A stretch of 7,175 nt of DNA. Origin: an uncultured Saprospiraceae bacterium (lineage in GTDB: Bacteria > Bacteroidota > Bacteroidia > Chitinophagales > Saprospiraceae). Position 1 is the first letter of the stretch; each line of letters starts with the position of its first letter. The DNA lies in the NCBI GenBank assembly GCA_938033975.1, contig CALHKJ010000548.1, positions 1 through 7,175 on the forward strand. Reading direction: 5' to 3'. The position numbers and the translations under genes are program-made. The notes below the pieces were generated by a model. That model did not search any database. It worked only from the letters and a program-made list of their open reading frames with translations, and was not told the origin of the DNA. Shown piece by piece: positions 1 through 5,830 of this stretch.

Positions 1-333
1 GAACCTTTTCACCGCCCAGACGTAATTATCAATGCCGATTTAAAGGAAGAAAAAAGTATACTAATCTTTAATGACAGACAATCTGAACTTGATGAATTCA
101 CAGGATTATCAATATATGTAAATTATATCTATCTGAAAAACGCTGACCAAGGTGATTTAGAGGTACTTGTGCCGTCACCATACAATCATACTCCATTCGA
201 AGAGAACGTAATTTTTGAATATGGAAAAACTTACAAGATTGAAATAATCTTTGATCTTGATGAAATGGTACAAGAGATAGATGGACAATATAGAATTAAT
301 TCAAATTTCGAAGTTGAAATTATCGAACTGTAG
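1..333 (+). CDS. C-terminal 110 residues of an unrecognised protein (5' end outside window)
   Basis: Frame 1 is open from the first base to a TAG at 331-333, giving 110 residues with no start in view. The translation is acidic and rich in beta-type alternation (residues 35-45 around GLSIYVNYIYL, 68-84, 98-109), with no membrane helix and no cysteine. The last 45 residues, a 'GKTYKIEIIFDLDEM...GQYRI' stretch followed by a beta strand, loosely recall the end of beta-sandwich lipoprotein domains such as DUF4382. This is only an impression of pattern, not an assignment. The stop lies 6 bases before the GTG of the sigma factor gene and in the same frame, so the gene may be the promoter-proximal member of that operon. 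Function unknown; confidence refers to its being a real coding region. Confidence 0.7.
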   Translation, partial: EPFHRPDVIINADLKEEKSILIFNDRQSELDEFTGLSIYVNYIYLKNADQGDLEVLVPSPYNHTPFEENVIFEYGKTYKIEIIFDLDEMVQEIDGQYRINSNFEVEIIEL

Positions 334-339
334 TCAAAA

Positions 340-870
340 GTGATTCTTGACAAGAAAAATATAGCCCTCATTAAGAAAGATAGAACTGCACAAAAACAGT
401 TTTATGATTTCATCTATGAAAACCTATTTCATATTCCAAATAGGTACAATAAAACCAAACGCTTAGCTGAAGAAATTTTCAATGATGCAATGCTCAAAAT
501 TTTTGAGTCTTTGAATAAGCAAAAGAAAATCGATAATGCTTTAGCTTGGAGTAGCAAAATAATATTCAATACGACGATCGACTCGCTCAGAAAAGAAATT
601 AAAATGAGCGAAAGATTTTCCTACCCAGATGAATTGCCAATCACGGAGAGTTCAATGAACAACGCATTAGACCACCTCGCGATTGAGGAATTGTTCGAAT
701 GCATCCAAACTTTAGATCGAAATCAATTGGCTGTCTTTTCTCTTTACGAAATTGACGGTTACTCTCATAAAGAAATAAGCGAGCTAATAAATATCAGTGT
801 AAGTAATTCGAAATATTTATTGCATATGGCAAAGAAAGAATTAAGAGTTAAAGTCCAAACTTTTCAATAA
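340..870 (+). CDS. ECF-type sigma-70 family RNA polymerase sigma factor
   Basis: Predicted alternative sigma factor that directs RNA polymerase to a dedicated promoter set; 176 residues, the usual ECF length, with regions 2 and 4 only. Region 2 spans about residues 14-88, with the 'AEEIFNDAMLKIFESL' helix (43-58) and the W70...IIFNTTIDSLRKE block (74-86) corresponding to the core-binding and -10 recognition helices. Region 4 spans about 115-170: 'IQTLDRNQLAVFSLYEIDGYSHKEISELI' leads into the helix-turn-helix at about 141-168 (ISVSNSKYLLHMAKKELR). The start is a GTG at 340. An in-frame TAG lies 6 bases upstream and the next in-frame ATG falls inside region 2, so GTG is the only credible standard start; no Shine-Dalgarno is visible. 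The membrane protein gene begins 11 bases after its stop, which is the classical arrangement of an ECF sigma with its regulator. The target regulon cannot be read from this window. Confidence 0.9.
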   Translation: MILDKKNIALIKKDRTAQKQFYDFIYENLFHIPNRYNKTKRLAEEIFNDAMLKIFESLNKQKKIDNALAWSSKIIFNTTIDSLRKEIKMSERFSYPDELPITESSMNNALDHLAIEELFECIQTLDRNQLAVFSLYEIDGYSHKEISELINISVSNSKYLLHMAKKELRVKVQTFQ

Positions 871-881
871 CAATCAATAGA

Positions 882-2000
882 ATGAAAGATTTTCGAGATA
901 ATATAAAAAATTACAAAGCCTCTCCTAATGACCAAGTTTGGGAAAGGATGTTGATCAAAAAAGAAAAGAAAGGAATCAAAAAAATGAAATTATTCCTTTA
1001 TTTACTTCTAGCAATAAATGCTGCAGCACTGATTTTTTGGTCCATTCAAAATTGGAATTCTCCAACAATTGACACAAACTCATCAGGACATGCATCAAGT
1101 AAAAATGATATCATATTAGAGAATACTGAAGATTCGAAAAAAATTATTCAATTAACTGAATTAAGTAATCTTAATCAAGAGAAAATTAGTTCATTATCAG
1201 CTGAAAATAGCAATTTAAAAAGTCAACTACTTCAACTTAAAGAATCTCTAGAAATTAATAAACTAAGATTTTCTAAACTAGCCAATCAAAACAACCCTTC
1301 AGGAATTCCAGTTAGAAAAACTACTCCAGTTTTATTCAATGCACTTGAGATCGCATTACAACCTAAGGAAACAGAAAAGATTGAACTAACAGACAACTCA
1401 GTTATAACTTTTCTTCCTGCAATCAATAAAAATTACTTACAAGACTATTTAATTGACTTAGCAAGTAAAAAGAAGCATTCCATACTATATTTCCAGAATG
1501 AAACAATCATCAATGAGAAAGCTCAAAATTGGTATTTAAGTGTAGGTACCAATTACGAATATCTTGTTGCCGAAAAACAAAGAAGTATCGTTTTAGGCTT
1601 ATATCGATCTTTAGGAAAGCGTTTTGATGCCGGAATTACTTTTGAATTTTCAAATCAAAGAGAAAGAAGCAGATACAAATTTGACAGCAAAGTCGTTGAT
1701 CAAAAAACTGTAGCTCATGGATTATTTATAATTAGATATAAAGCTTTCCGTATTAACAAGTTTATGATTCATGCTGACGCAGGCGTTGGATACAGGATTC
1801 TCAGATTTACCAACCGAGAATCTTCCATGATTAGAGGTGAACTTCAATACATCAATGACCTCAGAAGGGGGCACGGTTTAGATTTGCAGCTTGGTATTGG
1901 AACGACTTACCAGATTTCTCCACAACTTAATCTTGGGACTCGAATTTTTCTAGATGCAAACTTACTGCACACAAACTTAAATCTTAATTACAGATTCTAA
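882..2000 (+). CDS. Membrane-anchored anti-sigma-like protein with coiled coil and C-terminal PorT-like outer-membrane beta-barrel
   Basis: Probable partner and regulator of the sigma factor encoded 11 bases upstream. Residues 1-34 form a short soluble segment with the 'YKASPNDQVWERM' pattern often seen at the N-terminus of sigma-linked barrel proteins in Bacteroidota. A lysine-rich stretch (26-36) precedes a single hydrophobic helix (about 37-55), predicting a cytoplasmic N-terminus. Residues 86-133 are heptad-like coiled coil (LTELSNLNQEKISSLSAENS and onward), followed by a linker to about 215. Residues 217-372 contain about eight amphipathic beta strands and end in LNLNYRF; a terminal aromatic residue is the outer-membrane-protein insertion signal. 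Known for similar proteins: an outer-membrane barrel domain (OMP_b-brl family) preceded by a membrane anchor. Inferred: the N-terminus sequesters the sigma factor and the barrel senses the cell surface. No FecR domain or TonB-receptor plug is present. An internal ATG at codon 35 could give a shorter exported form. Confidence 0.78.
   Translation: MKDFRDNIKNYKASPNDQVWERMLIKKEKKGIKKMKLFLYLLLAINAAALIFWSIQNWNSPTIDTNSSGHASSKNDIILENTEDSKKIIQLTELSNLNQEKISSLSAENSNLKSQLLQLKESLEINKLRFSKLANQNNPSGIPVRKTTPVLFNALEIALQPKETEKIELTDNSVITFLPAINKNYLQDYLIDLASKKKHSILYFQNETIINEKAQNWYLSVGTNYEYLVAEKQRSIVLGLYRSLGKRFDAGITFEFSNQRERSRYKFDSKVVDQKTVAHGLFIIRYKAFRINKFMIHADAGVGYRILRFTNRESSMIRGELQYINDLRRGHGLDLQLGIGTTYQISPQLNLGTRIFLDANLLHTNLNLNYRF
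969..986 (+). promoter_or_regulatory. Possible internal ribosome binding site and start codon within the barrel gene
   Basis: AAAGGA at 969-974 stands 9 bases before an in-frame ATG at 984-986 (codon 35 of the full protein), with an A-rich spacer that includes A7 at 978-984. Translation from here would begin MKLFLYLLLAINAAALIF, which resembles a Sec signal peptide and would remove the cytoplasmic segment. The full-length start at 882 has no comparable purine-rich site. The sequence codes for a Lys/Gly-rich stretch, so the motif may be coincidental, and many Bacteroidota genes do not rely on Shine-Dalgarno pairing. Confidence 0.3.
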
Positions 2001-2009
2001 TAAACATCT

Positions 2010-2045
2010 AAAAAAGAAGGAGGTCAATTGGCCTCCTTCTTTTTT
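2010..2045. terminator. Bidirectional intrinsic terminator between convergent genes
   Basis: A perfectly symmetric hairpin. AAAAAAGAAGGAGG (2010-2023) pairs with CCTCCTTCTTTTTT (2032-2045); a T-G wobble (2024/2031) and a C-G pair (2025/2030) close an AATT loop. The GC-rich inner stem is flanked by six A on one side and six T on the other, so RNA from either strand ends in a U-tract after the stem. It lies 9 bases after the stop of the barrel gene and overlaps the last two bases of the ftcD stop codon on the opposite strand (2044-2046). It can therefore terminate both the sigma/barrel operon and ftcD. Confidence 0.92.
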
Positions 2046-3720
2046 ATAATTTCTCTTCCACTATTTTCAGAATCTCTTTCTCCTCTTTCTCAGCATGACT
2101 TAAAATGCCTTCAGCTTCCTTTAAGGTGTTTTCAACATAGCTTGCATCATCAAGATCTTTGCAATTAATCTTCACATTTAGATAGGCCCCATAGACGGCA
2201 GCCTTACAACAAAGTGCACCAACTCCTGCATCCGATACAGAATTGGGATTACCCGTTTCTGCCATTTGCCTAAGCATAGGAAAACAATCATTGGAAGTTT
2301 TCATGACATCAAGAGGTACCTCAATAGCATTCTTAGTTGCTGCTTCCATTGCATCTTTTCTAGCTTGCTGTTCAATAGAATTACCTTTTGGCATTCTTAC
2401 AGCATCTATGATTGCATTAAATGCTGCGGTATCAGCATCTACCAAATGCAATAATTTGTCTTTTAATTTTTGACCCTCTTCTGCTGCCTTACTAAATTCT
2501 TCCCATCTCTTATCCCATCCTCTTTTATGACTTGAAAGATTGGCTACCATCGTACCAAGTGCTGCGCCAAGTGAACCTAAGTAAGCTGCAATACTTCCTC
2601 CACCTGGGGCAGGTGATTCTGAAGCCGTCTCATTAGCAAAATCGGTTAAATTCTTATTGACTAGTAGACTATCATTGTCTTCGGCGAGCAAATATTCTAT
2701 CACTTTTTTCTTAGGGTCAAATGGACCTAATTCATCTAAGCCCAAAGACTTTACTGCAATATGAATAATTTCTTCTTCAGAAATCCCCAAAGATCTGTTC
2801 TGCTGCTCTAAGAAGTATTTACCTGCATCCAATAATACTTTTTTAGGAACAAGCCCAACCAACTCAGAACCTGTTACTCGTATTCCTCTTCTGTTTGCAG
2901 ACTCACGACATGCCTCGAAGGCTTCATGCAATGAGGTGATACTTATATTTGTCAGATTCATAGAAATCTGTGCTTGATTGTATTCATCTATAAACCAACC
3001 AATTGCTTTTACAGATTTCAAGGCACCTGGAGTTCTTATAGCATCCCCATTAGCATCTCTTTGAATTACATTTTTTATCTTCAATACCCTACCCTTTTCT
3101 CTCACATCAAAAGCAATGGCATTTGCTCTTCGCACTGAGGTAGTGTTGAGGTTTACATTATAGGCAACCAAAAAGTCTCTTGCGCCAATCGCCGTTGCTC
3201 CAGCTTTAGCATTAAAACTTGAAGGACCATAATCCGGTTTCCAATGTGAATCTTTTAATTTTTTGGGAAGACCTTCATATTCACCAGCTCTCACTGTAGC
3301 CAAATTTTTCCTGTCTGCTTGAGTTGCAGCTGATTCATATAAATAAAACGGAATATCCAAGGTGCTGCCAGCCTTCTCTCCTAGTTTTTTTGCGTATTCC
3401 ACAACTTCCTCCATGCTTATGTTAGAAATAGGAATCAATGGGCATACATCTGTAGCTCCCATCCTTGGATGTTCACCTTTATGCTTGGACATATCAATTA
3501 CTTCGCTCGCCTTTTTTATCGCCTGATAAGCTGCCTCTACAACAGCATCAGGTGGCCCAACAAATGTTACAACTGTTCTATTGGTCGCCTTGCCCGGATC
3601 TACATCTAAAAGTTTTACATCGTCAATCTTTTCGATCTCATCAGTGATCTGCTTGATGATTTTCATATCTCGACCTTCACTAAAATTTGGAACACATTCT
3701 ATCAATTGTCTTCTCGCCAT
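2044..3720 (-). CDS. ftcD: Bifunctional glutamate formiminotransferase / formiminotetrahydrofolate cyclodeaminase
   Basis: Cytoplasmic enzyme of histidine breakdown. It moves the formimino group of N-formimino-L-glutamate to tetrahydrofolate, releasing glutamate, then deaminates 5-formimino-THF to 5,10-methenyl-THF and ammonia. From ATG 3720 it has 558 residues, close to the 541 of the animal fusion enzyme. The transferase domain (about 1-330) opens with 'LIECVPNFSEG' and contains HKGEHPRMGATDVCP; H84 aligns with the catalytic His82 of the mammalian enzyme. Other matches are RAGEYEGLPKKL (144-155), GPSSF (165-169) and 'LVGLVPKKVLLDA' (287-299). The cyclodeaminase domain (about 350-558) carries APGGGS (371-376), LVDADTAAFNAI (426-437) and the conserved 'GAYLNVKIN' (511-519). 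Coding extends 14 codons further to a TTG at 3762, but those residues match nothing in the family and would begin at or before the predicted transcription start, so ATG 3720 is preferred. No other hut gene is in view. Confidence 0.96.
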   Translation of the reverse strand: MARRQLIECVPNFSEGRDMKIIKQITDEIEKIDDVKLLDVDPGKATNRTVVTFVGPPDAVVEAAYQAIKKASEVIDMSKHKGEHPRMGATDVCPLIPISNISMEEVVEYAKKLGEKAGSTLDIPFYLYESAATQADRKNLATVRAGEYEGLPKKLKDSHWKPDYGPSSFNAKAGATAIGARDFLVAYNVNLNTTSVRRANAIAFDVREKGRVLKIKNVIQRDANGDAIRTPGALKSVKAIGWFIDEYNQAQISMNLTNISITSLHEAFEACRESANRRGIRVTGSELVGLVPKKVLLDAGKYFLEQQNRSLGISEEEIIHIAVKSLGLDELGPFDPKKKVIEYLLAEDNDSLLVNKNLTDFANETASESPAPGGGSIAAYLGSLGAALGTMVANLSSHKRGWDKRWEEFSKAAEEGQKLKDKLLHLVDADTAAFNAIIDAVRMPKGNSIEQQARKDAMEAATKNAIEVPLDVMKTSNDCFPMLRQMAETGNPNSVSDAGVGALCCKAAVYGAYLNVKINCKDLDDASYVENTLKEAEGILSHAEKEEKEILKIVEEKL

Positions 3721-3764
3721 GACTATTTTACGTTTTGATGTTTTAATACTTGATATTTCCAATG

Positions 3765-3772
3765 CAAATGTA
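3765..3772 (-). promoter_or_regulatory. Predicted -7 promoter element (TAnnTTTG) for ftcD
   Basis: The minus strand reads TACATTTG here, an exact match to the Bacteroidota housekeeping -7 consensus TAnnTTTG. Transcription would start a few bases downstream, near 3755-3760, leaving a leader of about 35-40 bases before ATG 3720. No convincing TTTG-type -33 element was found at the usual spacing, so support rests on the -7 match and its position in the 81-bp divergent intergenic region. Confidence 0.45.
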
Positions 3773-3801
3773 GAATTTTAGGAGTACTTTGAAGTGTAAA
3801 T

Positions 3802-5238
3802 ATGGTCAAGAAGATTAATTTCATATTATCCCTAAGTTTTATCACTTTAAGCCTCTTCGCACAAGAGGTTCTTGTCTCTAGTGATATCAGTATTAGAAAT
3901 AACCTTTCCTATGATATTATTGGTGAAGTAGATGATAAAATTATTCTATTCAGGGATGCAGGCAATGAATACTTCATGGAAACCTTTGATGATGAGATGG
4001 GAATGATCTTATCAACCTCAATTGTTTTCGAAGAGCCAAAGGTTAACATTTATAATATTCTCGGATTGGATTCTAGCTTCCAGATACAATATGGGTATGC
4101 TGATAAAGATTCTATCCGTATCATGTCAAGGAGATACAATTCGAAGGCTGTACTTGTTGATAGTGTGTCACTTTTTACTGTCGAAAAAAGATTATTTAAA
4201 CAATATAAGTTTGTACATAGTGAAGACCGCTCCAAAACACTTCTCTTCAATAAAGGAAGAAAGAATGATCTTGAATTACATTGGATAGACAATAGAGCAA
4301 ACCAAAGATGGTTTAGTGGAGTTTATGAAATTATAAATGTTGACCTTCTCGAAGATTTTCGATTTATGGAATTGACCAATGATGGTAGAGCAATCACTTA
4401 TTTCGATACCAATAATTTCCAATTCAATAAGGACAAACACAAAGGTCATGTATTTGTTTTTACCCCACAGGCTAAGGAGTATGATTACTTCCCACTAAAT
4501 TATGAATCAACCGTTGCTACTGATTTAAAGATGGAGTTTAATAATGCCAATAATCATTTGGTCATTGCTGGTCTTTATAGCACTGTAAGCAATTCCGCAG
4601 CAGAAGGTTATTTTGTATTCAATAAAAATATAAACCAACTACAAGAAAATAACACCTTTACTTATACTAATTTCCCAAGAGAATTTATTGGGGAAATAAT
4701 CGGTGTCAAGAAAAGAAAAATTGACCTCCTAAATGATTTCATAGTCAAAGAATTAGTTTTAAGGGCAGATGGAGGCCTGTTACTATTTTTTGAATCTTAT
4801 AAAGAATTCGCAAGGAGAAGTAATTACAGATCGTACACAAGGCGTGATGCTACACTCTATGGAGATAGAGGTTGGGTAGACTATTATAATGAAGATATAA
4901 TTATGGTTGCTACACACCCCAAAGGAGAAGAGCATTGGAAAAAGGTACTTCACAAAAAACAATTTTCGCAAGATGATGAAGCCATTTTTTCTTCTTTCTA
5001 TATTTTTAAAACTCCATCGAGGTTGCGTCTTGTATACAATGACGATATCACAAAAAACAGTACAATCAGTGAATACCTTGTAGATCCAATTGGCGATTAT
5101 GAAAGACGTAGTCTATTAAACACTGAATATGAAAATCTTAAATTGAGATTTAATGATAGTATCCAACTTTCGTCAAATAGTCTCATCGTTCCTTCTCAAC
5201 AAAGTTATACTTTGAATTTGGTCAGGATCACATACTAG
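3802..5238 (+). CDS. Secreted protein of unknown function, cysteine-free, Bacteroidota type
   Basis: Not assigned to a named family. A signal peptide is clear: KK, then a hydrophobic core (6-18) and a likely cleavage after SLFA (residue 20), so the mature protein of about 458 residues is exported to the periplasm or beyond. There is no lipobox cysteine, no cysteine anywhere and no further membrane helix. The body is beta-rich with spaced motifs: ELTNDGRAITYF (190-201), 'VIAGLYS' (254-260) with 'GYFVFNKN' (269-276), VKELVLRADGGLLLFFESY (315-333), DIIMVATHPKGEEHWKKVL (365-383), KKQFSQDDEAIFSS (385-398) and LRLVYNDD (408-415). This run resembles uncharacterised secreted Bacteroidota proteins and could be a beta-propeller-like fold, which is inference. 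No type IX secretion C-terminal domain is evident. The gene diverges from ftcD across 81 bp, and its stop overlaps the converging methyltransferase gene. No clear Shine-Dalgarno; ATG 3802 is chosen because it places the signal peptide at the N-terminus. Confidence 0.85.
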   Translation: MVKKINFILSLSFITLSLFAQEVLVSSDISIRNNLSYDIIGEVDDKIILFRDAGNEYFMETFDDEMGMILSTSIVFEEPKVNIYNILGLDSSFQIQYGYADKDSIRIMSRRYNSKAVLVDSVSLFTVEKRLFKQYKFVHSEDRSKTLLFNKGRKNDLELHWIDNRANQRWFSGVYEIINVDLLEDFRFMELTNDGRAITYFDTNNFQFNKDKHKGHVFVFTPQAKEYDYFPLNYESTVATDLKMEFNNANNHLVIAGLYSTVSNSAAEGYFVFNKNINQLQENNTFTYTNFPREFIGEIIGVKKRKIDLLNDFIVKELVLRADGGLLLFFESYKEFARRSNYRSYTRRDATLYGDRGWVDYYNEDIIMVATHPKGEEHWKKVLHKKQFSQDDEAIFSSFYIFKTPSRLRLVYNDDITKNSTISEYLVDPIGDYERRSLLNTEYENLKLRFNDSIQLSSNSLIVPSQQSYTLNLVRITY

Positions 5239-5828
5239 TTTTCAAAAATTCCAAACAACTCTTTGCCACTCCTAGGATCAATTGAATTGTAACATTCCTC
5301 AAAAGTGCAAACTGAAAAATATGGATTTAAATAACTTAGGTATTCGTCTTTACTTCCCCCAAAAGGACGCTTCCCATTATTTTTCAACTGATGTGTAAAC
5401 CATAAGCCAACCAATTTGCCGGAAGGTAGAAGAAGTTTATCCATTTGCCTTGCGTAATTCCTTCTATTTTCTTTAGTCGGTTCAAAAGAGCAAAAAAATG
5501 TTTGTTCGATAATTAAATCATATTGACCCATATGTTCGAAAAAATTTTCTTGATGCAAGTGACCATCTGGAAAATTTGGTACTCTTTTCTTAAATGTTCT
5601 CAATGGGAATTCAGCAATATCTAATATATGAACATTCTTAAATCCATTATTAAACAAATATTCTGCTTCGTACGCGTTCCCTGCACCAGGTATCAAAATT
5701 TTTAATTCCTTACTTTCTAACTGATCAAAATATTCTTTCAAAGGTGTAGATGGATATCCGATATCCCAGCCTGTCAAATTATCTTGATACCTATTGGACC
5801 AATAATTTTCTAATTCTTTTTCAATCAT
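5235..5828 (-). CDS. TPMT-family class I SAM-dependent methyltransferase
   Basis: Predicted small soluble methyltransferase of the thiopurine S-methyltransferase-like family, 197 residues, near the usual bacterial length. Residues 8-25 carry the family opening 'NYW..RY....TGWDIGYPS'. Motif I, the SAM-binding glycine loop, is ILIPGAGNAYEA (44-55), followed by HILDIAE (67-73), whose acidic residue would bind the SAM ribose. 'YDLIIEQTFFCSFEP' (103-117) and RRNYARQMDKLLLPSGKL (122-139) match the family core, with GLWF (141-144) after it. Related enzymes methylate sulfur, selenium, tellurium or halide acceptors; the substrate here cannot be read from sequence. ATG 5828 starts 2 bases after the permease stop, so the two genes are almost certainly co-transcribed and translationally linked. 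The 3' end overlaps the converging secreted-protein gene by 4 bases, and no terminator hairpin was found. Confidence 0.9.
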   Translation of the reverse strand: MIEKELENYWSNRYQDNLTGWDIGYPSTPLKEYFDQLESKELKILIPGAGNAYEAEYLFNNGFKNVHILDIAEFPLRTFKKRVPNFPDGHLHQENFFEHMGQYDLIIEQTFFCSFEPTKENRRNYARQMDKLLLPSGKLVGLWFTHQLKNNGKRPFGGSKDEYLSYLNPYFSVCTFEECYNSIDPRSGKELFGIFEN

Positions 5829-5830
5829 GC

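Noticed and set aside
882..2000. FecR / TonB-receptor type cell-surface signalling
   Set aside because: No FecR domain, no plug domain, no TonB box, and the barrel has about eight strands rather than 22.
2243..2473. Plus-strand open frames opposite ftcD
   Set aside because: They are antisense to the conserved cyclodeaminase domain; the apparent hydrophobic sequence follows from the Ala-rich codons on the other strand.
3749..3779. Plus-strand promoter for the secreted-protein gene (CTTG, 18 bases, TAGAATTTT)
   Set aside because: The -7 part departs from TAnnTTTG and the upstream element is only a partial match; in AT-rich DNA such matches are expected by chance.
3781..3784. GGAG as a Shine-Dalgarno site for the secreted-protein gene at 3802
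   Set aside because: It ends 17 bases before the ATG, too far for normal pairing.
4022..4292. Overlapping open frames on both strands inside the secreted-protein gene
   Set aside because: They lie within a convincing gene, have no family features and look like shadow frames.
3802..5238. Type IX secretion cargo
   Set aside because: The C-terminus (ending LNLVRITY) shows no recognisable type IX sorting domain with its usual glycine and lysine motifs.
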